A stretch of DNA of 64,000 bases, taken from the NCBI RefSeq assembly GCF_017355785.1, contig NZ_JAFEWE010000001.1, positions 186,001 to 250,000 of the forward strand. The letters run 5' to 3'. Positions within the stretch are counted from its first letter, which is position 1. Every line of letters starts with the position of its first letter. The notes beneath the pieces are model-generated. The model was not told the DNA's origin. It searched no databases and worked only from the letters and a program-made list of their open reading frames with translations. Positions 49,223 to 57,546 of the stretch are shown here, piece after piece. The DNA comes from Desertivirga arenae. Lineage in GTDB: Bacteria; Bacteroidota; Bacteroidia; Sphingobacteriales; Sphingobacteriaceae. A program made the translations under genes and the position numbers.

Positions 49223-50218
49223 CTACTTTTTTACCTCAGCTTTCCCTGTTTTGAAGTTGACCTTCCAGGGTTTGGGCTCTGGTAATTTTAATTCACCGCC
49301 GCCTATTTCCAGTGGCATCCATAAATACCTGGAATCCCATTGGCTTGCCGGTTTCCATTGATCAGCCATAAAGATCACAGTAGTCGCCTTTGATCCTGCA
49401 ACCTTAAGCATCATAGTTGATTGTGACTGATAAGTGTTGGTTTCAGGAGGAGCAATATGTTTAAATTCTGACCAGGGACCAGAAAGCGAAGTTGCCGTAG
49501 CGTATTTATTCGGATTGGGCCGCCAACCGGTCAAAGCTGAACCTATCGCATAGTACAAACCTTTATACTGAATAATGGCCCCACCCTCCAAAGGTGCATT
49601 GATATAGGCAGTTTCCTTTTCTACATTCAGGTAATCATCAGATAGTCTGGCAATATAAAAACCTTTGGTCGGACGGCTTTCAAATATCAGGTATGCGCTT
49701 CCGTCGTCATCAATAAATTGTCCAATATCCCGGCTTTCAAGTCCTAAAGGCCTGAAACTTTTAACGAACGTATATTCACCATCTGGTTTGTCACTTACCG
49801 CGATGCCCACCCTTGCAAACCTGTATTTTGCGTCATCAAGATGCATATACATTACAAATTTCTTCGACTTCTCATTATAATATACCTTTGGCCGTTCCAA
49901 TACCCATTTCTCTCCCAAATTCTCGGGGTCGCTGAAAGGTATTTTTTTCAGGAACTTCCAGTCCGATAAGTTTTCAGAAGAATAAACGCCCACGTAACGA
50001 AAGGAAGGATCATTATCTTTAGCCCTGTATTCTCCGAACCAATAATATACCTTTCCAAGCTTGATAATACCGCCACCATGAGCTTGAATATGGTTCCCCA
50101 TGTTATCAGGCCAGACACTACCCGGTTTGATTAATCCTGATTTACCTTTTTGTGCATAGCTGCTTAATTGTAGCAGTGTAAGAATGGTTATAAGCCTGAA
50201 ATATTTGTTTAAATTCAT
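49223..50218 (-). CDS. GH43 subfamily 24-like exo-beta-1,3-galactanase
   Basis: A 331-residue exported enzyme. The ATG at 50218 gives a compact signal peptide (MNLNKYFRLITILTLLQLSSYAQ); an in-frame ATG at 50260 would add 14 residues and is possible. It carries the GH43_24 pattern: IQAHGGGI and YYWFGE in place of the standard ADP base motif, D164 (SRDIGQFIDDDG), general acid E211 (PLEGGAI) and Q266 (YQSQSTM), the glutamine proposed as base in Pc1,3Gal43A. The overall resemblance to that enzyme is closer than for the paralogue at 15276. It would release galactose, or side-chain-bearing galactose, from beta-1,3-galactan. It is the last gene of the SusC-SusD-SusC-SusD-lipoprotein operon and is followed by a terminator. 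Confidence 0.86.
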   Translation of the reverse strand: MNLNKYFRLITILTLLQLSSYAQKGKSGLIKPGSVWPDNMGNHIQAHGGGIIKLGKVYYWFGEYRAKDNDPSFRYVGVYSSENLSDWKFLKKIPFSDPENLGEKWVLERPKVYYNEKSKKFVMYMHLDDAKYRFARVGIAVSDKPDGEYTFVKSFRPLGLESRDIGQFIDDDGSAYLIFESRPTKGFYIARLSDDYLNVEKETAYINAPLEGGAIIQYKGLYYAIGSALTGWRPNPNKYATATSLSGPWSEFKHIAPPETNTYQSQSTMMLKVAGSKATTVIFMADQWKPASQWDSRYLWMPLEIGGGELKLPEPKPWKVNFKTGKAEVKK

Positions 50219-50266
50219 CAATGTAGTTTTAGAAGATGTATGTGTGACAAAACTATCCATCGGCCA

Positions 50267-50788
50267 CTAGTTTTTCACCGGAAGTAGTTGTCCGCCGGCA
50301 ATACCCAAAGGGAAACGTTTGCTTATCAGCACCACATACCACTTTCCATTTATAAAGTCGGCTTTCTCATTGGCAATGAAAGCATTACTGCCCGACAAGC
50401 CAAAGCTTAGGCTTCCTGTAACATTAGCTGCCGGATTTTTGGTAGCGTCGACAATAATAGAAAAGGGAAAGGTACGCGCTGTAGCAGCAGTTCCAATCGC
50501 AGATCTGTCTTTGTAAAAATTCAGGCCCACCAGAGTGTCTGTTTTTACAAATCTGGTGTCTTTATTATATCTTACTGTAAATGCAAGACTATTCGATTGT
50601 TCATCATACCAGCCTGAGAAACTCCCCTTGGTAGTGTCATTTGCCGGAGCGGGACTAAGTGAAGCACCGTCCAGGGCTGAAGTTACCTTATACGTGTTTT
50701 GTGAGAGACCTTCTAAGTCTCCGCCTTTTGTACAGGCCAGCAGAAGGCAGGCCGACAATAAAAATATGGACAAAATTATTCTTTTCAT
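50267..50788 (-). CDS. CHRD-like lipoprotein, candidate surface glycan-binding protein
   Basis: A 173-residue lipoprotein with lipobox LLLAC followed by TKGG (Cys about 19). I prefer the ATG at 50788; an ATG at 50815 adds nine residues. After a short linker the sequence has the feel of a CHRD domain: a strand pair around GASLSPAPANDTTKGSFSGW and LAFTVRYNK, and the ending GKWYVVLISKRFPLGIAGGQL, which parallels the usual KWYVNIHT-x-x-x-P-x-GEIRGQ. The histidine-rich centre of canonical CHRD domains is absent. It sits immediately downstream of a SusD gene, where loci of this kind encode a surface glycan-binding protein, so a binding role is inferred from position. No catalytic motif is visible. 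Confidence 0.72.
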   Translation of the reverse strand: MKRIILSIFLLSACLLLACTKGGDLEGLSQNTYKVTSALDGASLSPAPANDTTKGSFSGWYDEQSNSLAFTVRYNKDTRFVKTDTLVGLNFYKDRSAIGTAATARTFPFSIIVDATKNPAANVTGSLSFGLSGSNAFIANEKADFINGKWYVVLISKRFPLGIAGGQLLPVKN

Positions 50789-50853
50789 TTTTCGAATTTT
50801 GGACCTGATGATCATTCAAATTATTCCCATCACATTAATACTCCCCTTTACAA

Positions 50854-52656
50854 TCAATACCCTGGATTCTGCTTCAGGGCCGGAGATCTTACAATCTCGC
50901 TTTGGGGTATAGGGAAGAAGTACATGGCATCTGTGAAGGTATGTTTTCTTACCACTACACGTCTGTAAGAGTACTTTCCGGAAGCATCACGCGTGATCTC
51001 CATCCCGTGGGTTTCTCTGTTCTCTGTCTCCGGGGCTATTTTCCAACGACGTACATCCCAGAAGCGGTGCTCTTCAAAAGCGAGCTCAGTTCTACGTTCA
51101 TTTCTGATTACATCCCTCATTTCTTCTCTGGTCATGTTCGCTTTTAAACCGAATAGTCCGTTAGCTCCTGCATCGATCTTTGCCCTTTCCCTTATCTCCT
51201 TTAACCATCCGTATACTTCAGCTGATGGTCCGGAATATTCATTAGTTGCTTCTGCAGCATTTAATAATACCTCAGCATATCTCATTAATGTCCATGGCCG
51301 GTATAACTCGCTTCCAGACCCTGTACCAAAATTATTCATGCTTTTAAATCTGAAGTATCCCGTAGGCGTACCTGTTGGCCTGTACATTCCGTCATCTATA
51401 GCAGACGTAACAGAGCGGTTGGTTGAAACCGGAATCACGCCGGTATAGGTATAAACAGGCTGATCACCAAATGCCCCGCCCATGTAACGGAGAGCTCCGT
51501 TGTAGTGAACCGTAAATGTAAGCCGGGGATCTCTGTTTTTGTACATATTGTCGCCATCTGTGTATCCGGAAGCAGGATCACTAATGGGCAATCCGTTCTT
51601 CATTCCAAAGGCATCAACCAATTCTTGTGTAGGGACATATTTTGCAGAACCCTGATAGCCATTATTAGTCCCCCTTGAAACAGGGTTCGCGCTATTTTCT
51701 ACGTAGAAGTTATTCGCCGTATTCTGAGGCTGCCAATATAAGAATACTGCTTCCGGCAGGTCCTGAGGCACATTTTTCAGGAATTGCTCATAGAAGGGAG
51801 TAGCCCCGAGGGTATATAGTCTGTAAACGTTAAGACTAATAACCGCTTTCGCTGCATCTGCCGCTTTTTTCCATCGCTCATTATCTGAAGAAGGGTAAGA
51901 TACATAATGGTCAGGATCGTCAGCTCTGGCTCCTGCATTAAATAAGGGACTTGCCGCATAAAGCAGCACCCTCGATTTCACCGCTAATGCAGTACCTTTC
52001 GAAACTCTTAAATTCTCCTGACTGCCAGGCTCAAAGGTAGCTGGTAGTAGGGCTGCAGCAGCATCCAGCTCGCTTACAATATAATTAACACAATCTTCGT
52101 AAGAACTTCTCTGCACATCTATCAACTCATCTCCTTCAAATACCTTATCTCCGATCAAAGGTATCCCGCCATAATGCTTTAAGAGCGTGAAATAATACCA
52201 GGCCCTTAAAAACCTTACCTGCCCATGCCAAAAGTCTTTTGTTACATTAGTAACGGGCACCTTATCTTTGTTTTTAATATAAATGTTGGCTGCCCTGATC
52301 ATCTGAAAGCATCTCGTCCAAACATCTTTGTCGGTATTACTTGAGTTGATAGCGCCATTGGATAAGCGGTAAGTGTAAAAGGTGGCAATTGCATTATCAT
52401 AAAGATTAGGCTCTGCATCATCAGTTGCCGCATCGAGAGGGGTATTACTGTAGCGGCGCGAGTTAAACGACATGCCGATATTTGAATACAAATTATTTAA
52501 CATTCCCCTTGATCTTATACTATCACTAAACACACCTTCCTCGTCAATAGCTGATAATTTCTTTTGTTCAAGAAAATCCTTTTTACAGGCTGATAATAGA
52601 AGAGCTAATGCTAAAGGCAGCATCCAAAGTTCCTTGCTTCTATTCATGTATCTCAT
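50854..52656 (-). CDS. SusD/RagB-family glycan-binding lipoprotein
   Basis: A 600-residue lipoprotein with lipobox LLSAC followed by KKD (Cys about 24). It has TPR-type helices and the blocks LLKHYGGIPLIGDKVF, LRYAEVLLNAAEATNEYSGP-type and RNERRTELAFEEHRFWDVRRWK, and ends LKQNPGY. These blocks, and the C-terminal FTDAMYFFPIPQSEI, are closely paralleled in the SusD at 55808, so the two pairs probably arose by duplication. The gene begins 18 bp after the SusC stop. ATG codons at 52656 and 52647 are both possible starts. Position in the operon next to an exo-galactanase suggests arabinogalactan-derived ligands. Confidence 0.94.
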   Translation of the reverse strand: MRYMNRSKELWMLPLALALLLSACKKDFLEQKKLSAIDEEGVFSDSIRSRGMLNNLYSNIGMSFNSRRYSNTPLDAATDDAEPNLYDNAIATFYTYRLSNGAINSSNTDKDVWTRCFQMIRAANIYIKNKDKVPVTNVTKDFWHGQVRFLRAWYYFTLLKHYGGIPLIGDKVFEGDELIDVQRSSYEDCVNYIVSELDAAAALLPATFEPGSQENLRVSKGTALAVKSRVLLYAASPLFNAGARADDPDHYVSYPSSDNERWKKAADAAKAVISLNVYRLYTLGATPFYEQFLKNVPQDLPEAVFLYWQPQNTANNFYVENSANPVSRGTNNGYQGSAKYVPTQELVDAFGMKNGLPISDPASGYTDGDNMYKNRDPRLTFTVHYNGALRYMGGAFGDQPVYTYTGVIPVSTNRSVTSAIDDGMYRPTGTPTGYFRFKSMNNFGTGSGSELYRPWTLMRYAEVLLNAAEATNEYSGPSAEVYGWLKEIRERAKIDAGANGLFGLKANMTREEMRDVIRNERRTELAFEEHRFWDVRRWKIAPETENRETHGMEITRDASGKYSYRRVVVRKHTFTDAMYFFPIPQSEIVRSPALKQNPGY

Positions 52657-52674
52657 TACTTCCGTGATTTAAGA

Positions 52675-55600
52675 TTAAAAACCTAGTTGAACGCCAAAAT
52701 TGAAATTGGCTGTAAGCGGATAAGCTGCGCCTGTACTGCGACTAGCGATCTCCGCGTCTTGTTGAAACTTACCCATCCTATTAAGGGTAAGCAGATTGTA
52801 TCCGGAGACATATACCCTGGCATTTTGCACAGCGCGGATCTTTCTTATCCAGGATTGAGGTATCTGGTATCCCACATCCACCGATTTCAATCGAACATAC
52901 CCCGCATCTACATACCAGAAATCTGAGATCACTGCCGAGGTATTAAATGAATTACCGGCCACTCCAAGCCGCGGATAGGTGGCAGTTGAAGCTGTTTCCG
53001 GTGTCCAGCGCTCAAGGTTCCATGGGTTCAAATTCCCTACGAATGCATCGCCTGATCCTACAGATCTAACACGCAAAGAATAGTTAAAAGCGCCTTGAAC
53101 AAGGGCTCTCACACTAAAACCTTTATAAGAACCTGAAAGTTCAATACCATAAGTTGTTGTAGGAAGATTTGGCCGGGCGAGGTAAGTCATGTCGGCATCG
53201 TCAATGATACCGTCCTGATTAAAGTCCTGAAACCGAAGATCCCCCGGTTGAATGGGCACACTGGTTCCTTTCGGAGCAGCAATGCCATTTTTAAGCTTAC
53301 CAGAAGCATCGAAATCGCTCATTTGGTAAAACCCGATAAAATGATATCCTTGTTCAAGACTCAACTGTCTTCCTGTTTGTGCCTGGTAGGGATAGTTCGG
53401 TGCTTCACTTATATAGACTATCTTATTTTTAGCATAAGAGGCATTAGCACTCAATGAATACTTAAAATTACCATTGTTCTTCCTGTAGGTGATCATGCCA
53501 TCAGCCCCTCTGTTTGATGTAATTCCGATATTCTTTTTGGGCAAGGACTGGCCGATCAGGGAAGGTACACCATTTTGATCGATCAGCTGGTCGTAGCGAT
53601 AATTGTAGAAATAACTTCCGGTGATAGCGAACTTTCCATTGAACATGTTCGCGTCGATCCCAAGGTCAAACTTCCTCTCCTTCTCCCAGGTGATATTGGG
53701 ATTTACCAATGAACCTTCTACCGTAGTACCGCCATAATAGTTTGAACCTGTGGTGGTATACTGAATAACCGGATTTGCCTGACTGATGGTACTTGCCGCA
53801 CTGGTAGTATTTACATCTGTACCTACCAGTCCATAAGATCCCCTTATTTTAAACAGGTCGATAAACGGCAGTGCCTTATGGAAAAACTTCTCCTGCGACA
53901 AATTATATCCCCAGGACACAGCAGGGAAGATGCCGTAGCGTTGATCTTTCTGAAAAAGGTCATTTCCATTTCTTGCAATTGTAAAGCCGAGCAAATATTT
54001 CTGCTTGAAATCGTAATCCAACCGGCCTGTTGTTGCAAGATAATTTATGGGGATATCGAACTTGTTAATATAGTTCCGGCGGTTCAAAAGAAGAAGCGTA
54101 TTTATATGATGACCGTTAAAGCTGCGATCATAATTGAGTGAGGCCGTCACAATTGTTGTTGAATTGAAAGCATCACTAGTGTTCGATATACCATAAACGG
54201 GAAGTCGGGTGCCTCTCAGAATATAGGAATTGGTAAGAGGATCGTATTTTGCTACCGGCAAACCATTACGTGTAAGATCCCGGCTTTCATTGTTATTACC
54301 AGCATAAGAAACAAGGATCTTTGCAGAAAGTCCAGTGGTAATAAAGCCTAATCCTTGATCCGCACCAACCACTATGTTATAGTTATTCTTGATGTCCCTT
54401 TTGTATCCGCCATTAGCTAGGCGGTACATCGGATTAATAATGGCATTACTTGTAGTTGAGGCTCCGGGGTAGCTTGAATAGCTGTAAGAACCATTTGGAT
54501 TTTGTAAGGGCATGGCATAGGGAGCCAGGTAATTATAAGACCCGATCTCGTAGAACAAGCCCTCATCTTCCACAACGCCACCAGGATTATTTACCGTTTC
54601 AAAACGGCCATTGACATCAAAACGGATCTTTAGAGTTTTTGTAGGTGTGAAATCAAGGTTGGACCGATAATTATACCTCTTGTAAAAATAGTTGGTATTA
54701 ACATCCTCCCCTATCGGTTCGTATTGTTTTAAAATACCATTCTGAGAATAAGCTCCAACTGAGGTAAAATACTTTATCAAATTACTTCCTCCGCTTATAT
54801 CGATATTATATCGACCTTGGGTAGAGGAGTTATTAAGCGTGGCATCAACCCAGTTCACATTAGGGTGCCCGTAAGGGTCAGATCCTTCTTTAAATTTTTG
54901 CAGGTCATCAGCAGAAAAAGGTAGCACCGGAGCTTGCGAGCTTCCATAAGCATTATTCAACACGGCTTCATTCCGTAGCAGGGCCGTAGTATAAGCATCT
55001 AGGAACTGAGGCATCCTGATCACATTGTTAACACCGGTTTCGGCAGTAAGGTTGATTCGGGGTTTTCCTACCCGGCCTCTTCTTGTGGTGATCACCAACA
55101 CACCATTCGCTCCTTTTAACCCATAAATTGACGTGGTGGCAGCATCCTTTAAAATAGTAACAGACTCAACCTCGTTCACATTCAATTGCTGAAGCTGACT
55201 GTAGTCATATTCCACGTCGTCAACAACAATGAGAGGTTTGTTATCTCCACTTAGAGAGTTAGTGCCGCGAATATAAAAATCAGCAGCGTCCGCACCTGGC
55301 TGACCACTGGTCTGCTGAGAGAAAAAGCCTGGCAAACGGCCAACTAAAGTATTCTGGATGCTTGAAGTTGGAACAGTTTTAATCTCCTCTGCCTTAATGG
55401 TGCTGACAGCTCCTGTACTGGTAATTCTCTTTTGACGGCCAAAACCCACAATAACGACCTCTTCAAGACCTTTAACATCGGGATTGAGTTGAATAACCTG
55501 CCTTCCCTGTGCACTTACATTTACCGTTTGAGCAAGATAACCGACTGTACGGACTATAATTTGGTTTTTGGTTCCGCGAAGCTGTAAGGAGAAATTCCCG

Positions 55601-55779
55601 TTCAGGTCAGTAATTGTGGTATTCTTTTCCATTCCAACCTCTGCAATCGTTGCTCCAGGCATTGGCTGCCTTTTTTCGTCGATCACATGACCGCTTATTG
55701 CTATTTTTTGAGCATATAATGAAGTTGTCTTTCCCAAAAAGACAGACAACAGTAGTATAAAGAGTATTCTCATATCCAT
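52675..55779 (-). CDS. SusC/RagA-family TonB-dependent outer-membrane transporter
   Basis: A 1034-residue transporter with leader ending SLYAQ (about residue 23), carboxypeptidase-regulatory-like domain (about 26-100), TonB box LEEVVIVGFGRQKRITSTGAV, a plug with TLVGRLPGFFSQQ and IVVDDVEYDYSQL, and a barrel ending FNFGVQLGF. It is third in a five-protein uptake operon that reads SusC, SusD, SusC, SusD, lipoprotein, enzyme; the gap from the preceding SusD stop is 28 bp. Unlike the operon's first SusC it retains the complete N-terminal extension and TonB box. Confidence 0.95.
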   Translation of the reverse strand: MDMRILFILLLSVFLGKTTSLYAQKIAISGHVIDEKRQPMPGATIAEVGMEKNTTITDLNGNFSLQLRGTKNQIIVRTVGYLAQTVNVSAQGRQVIQLNPDVKGLEEVVIVGFGRQKRITSTGAVSTIKAEEIKTVPTSSIQNTLVGRLPGFFSQQTSGQPGADAADFYIRGTNSLSGDNKPLIVVDDVEYDYSQLQQLNVNEVESVTILKDAATTSIYGLKGANGVLVITTRRGRVGKPRINLTAETGVNNVIRMPQFLDAYTTALLRNEAVLNNAYGSSQAPVLPFSADDLQKFKEGSDPYGHPNVNWVDATLNNSSTQGRYNIDISGGSNLIKYFTSVGAYSQNGILKQYEPIGEDVNTNYFYKRYNYRSNLDFTPTKTLKIRFDVNGRFETVNNPGGVVEDEGLFYEIGSYNYLAPYAMPLQNPNGSYSYSSYPGASTTSNAIINPMYRLANGGYKRDIKNNYNIVVGADQGLGFITTGLSAKILVSYAGNNNESRDLTRNGLPVAKYDPLTNSYILRGTRLPVYGISNTSDAFNSTTIVTASLNYDRSFNGHHINTLLLLNRRNYINKFDIPINYLATTGRLDYDFKQKYLLGFTIARNGNDLFQKDQRYGIFPAVSWGYNLSQEKFFHKALPFIDLFKIRGSYGLVGTDVNTTSAASTISQANPVIQYTTTGSNYYGGTTVEGSLVNPNITWEKERKFDLGIDANMFNGKFAITGSYFYNYRYDQLIDQNGVPSLIGQSLPKKNIGITSNRGADGMITYRKNNGNFKYSLSANASYAKNKIVYISEAPNYPYQAQTGRQLSLEQGYHFIGFYQMSDFDASGKLKNGIAAPKGTSVPIQPGDLRFQDFNQDGIIDDADMTYLARPNLPTTTYGIELSGSYKGFSVRALVQGAFNYSLRVRSVGSGDAFVGNLNPWNLERWTPETASTATYPRLGVAGNSFNTSAVISDFWYVDAGYVRLKSVDVGYQIPQSWIRKIRAVQNARVYVSGYNLLTLNRMGKFQQDAEIASRSTGAAYPLTANFNFGVQLGF

Positions 55780-55807
55780 TATTGATTTTTAAATTAATGC
55801 GACCGCA

Positions 55808-57529
55808 CTAATAGCCCGGGTTTTGCTGCATTTCGGGATTAACCTGAATTTCTTTAATCGCAATGGGTAACAGATACATGGCATCTGTAAAAAATGGTTT
55901 AGCAACTTCTTTCAGCGTATAAGTAAAAGTGCCGTTTGTGTTTTTGGTAATAGTGACACCATGAAGGGTTGAACCATATACCGTTTTTGCGATCTTCCAG
56001 CGTCGTATGTCCCAGAACCGTTGTTCCTCAAAAGCCAGTTCAACGCGCCGTTCATTTCTGATCGTAGTACGCATTTCTGCTAGTGTTAAACCTGCAGGTA
56101 AAGCAGCCGGTGATAATCCAGCTCTCGTGCGTATCTGCTCAACCGCCTGATAAACTGAAACATCCGGTCCTGAATATTCATTCTTTGCCTCCGCATACAT
56201 CAGTAAAATATCGGCATATCGTATTATTCCCCAGGCTGGTGTAAATCCATTATCTTTATAGATCGTTTTGGAATAAGCCGTAGACTCATCATTATTAGCA
56301 CAAAACTTTTTTGCATAATATCCGGTGCGGGTTGCGAACAATGTTGCAACAGGCGGAATCATATCCCTGCCCCCCTCAAAAGTTTCAACAGCTCTTCTCA
56401 ACCACCTTGCACCGTTATAAAAAACGGTTTGATTAAGGCGGGGGTCACGGTTCACATAGGGATTCGCTGGATTGAATCCGGATGCAGGATCGGTTATCAT
56501 TTTACCGTTCTTCATGGGAAACGCATCTACAAATTCCTGGGTGGGACTAACCCTACCCTCACTGTTCCGTTGATTTACAGTATAGCCAATTGGTCCCATG
56601 TAGTAATTATAAAAATCCTCTGTCCGCGAGTCACTCATTCTGAAGAAGATATTTTCATTGTTAGCTCGCTCCGTAACAAGTGTGTAACGGTCTGCTTCAA
56701 GAGCAAATAAACCAAGGTCAATAACTTCCTTGGCCGCATCAGCAGCAGCTTTCCAGCGTTCCGCATTGTAGGAGGCATAGCCGGTATAAGACAATTGAGG
56801 GGTTGAAGATGGATTAAACAAAGGGCTGGCTGCCAGCAGCAATGTCTTAGATTTAATAGCCAGAGCTATACTCGGGCGCATCCTGCCAAAATTAGGATCT
56901 GTCCTTCTCTGTGAGAATGGGGCATCAGGAATTAGCGTGGTTTTAACAGCGTCAAGTTCAGACACGATGTAATTAATACACTCTTCGAAACTATTGCGCT
57001 TCAACTTAAATAGCTCCGGATCACTTGGCTTAAATACCTTATCTCCAATAAGGGGAACTCCTCCATATCGCTTAACCAATTCATAATAGAAGTAGGCTCT
57101 TAATGCTCTTGCCTCGCTGGCCCGTTGTAGCTTTATCGTTTGATTAGCCCAGGGCACCTTTTCGTAATTCTCAAGAAAAATATTCGCCATTCTTATGGCC
57201 GAGTAACTATTAACCCAGTTGTCGTCAAAAGTTAACAAAGGGTTATACCCACCTTCTACTATCTTAGAGGTATTATTCAATGGATTGGTAGGGATAGCAT
57301 CATCAGAAGCACACTCCAGCGGTACGCCGTTAATCCTCGAATAACCAGTTGGAATCCTGGAATAAATTTTTGAAACCCAGGTTTCTGCAAAGGCTCCAGA
57401 TTGGTCTGTTGCGTCCCATATATATTCTTCAGTTAAAAGATTGAGCGGTTCTTTTTCAAAGGTCCTTTCACAGGAACTTACAACTAAAAGCAGTAACAGT
57501 ATGCAGACAATGATCGAATTCTTTTTCAT
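55808..57529 (-). CDS. SusD/RagB-family glycan-binding lipoprotein
   Basis: A 573-residue lipoprotein with lipobox VVSSC (Cys about 20). It carries the SusD blocks LVKRYGGVPLIGDKVF, IRYADILLMYAEAKNEYSGP, RNERRVELAFEEQRFWDIRRWK and the terminal QQNPGY, and is a close paralogue of the SusD at 50854. The gene starts 17 bp after the SusC stop and ends 28 bp before the next SusC. It partners the SusC that lacks the N-terminal domain. Confidence 0.94.
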   Translation of the reverse strand: MKKNSIIVCILLLLLVVSSCERTFEKEPLNLLTEEYIWDATDQSGAFAETWVSKIYSRIPTGYSRINGVPLECASDDAIPTNPLNNTSKIVEGGYNPLLTFDDNWVNSYSAIRMANIFLENYEKVPWANQTIKLQRASEARALRAYFYYELVKRYGGVPLIGDKVFKPSDPELFKLKRNSFEECINYIVSELDAVKTTLIPDAPFSQRRTDPNFGRMRPSIALAIKSKTLLLAASPLFNPSSTPQLSYTGYASYNAERWKAAADAAKEVIDLGLFALEADRYTLVTERANNENIFFRMSDSRTEDFYNYYMGPIGYTVNQRNSEGRVSPTQEFVDAFPMKNGKMITDPASGFNPANPYVNRDPRLNQTVFYNGARWLRRAVETFEGGRDMIPPVATLFATRTGYYAKKFCANNDESTAYSKTIYKDNGFTPAWGIIRYADILLMYAEAKNEYSGPDVSVYQAVEQIRTRAGLSPAALPAGLTLAEMRTTIRNERRVELAFEEQRFWDIRRWKIAKTVYGSTLHGVTITKNTNGTFTYTLKEVAKPFFTDAMYLLPIAIKEIQVNPEMQQNPGY

Positions 57530-57546
57530 ATCCTTTGACCTAATTC

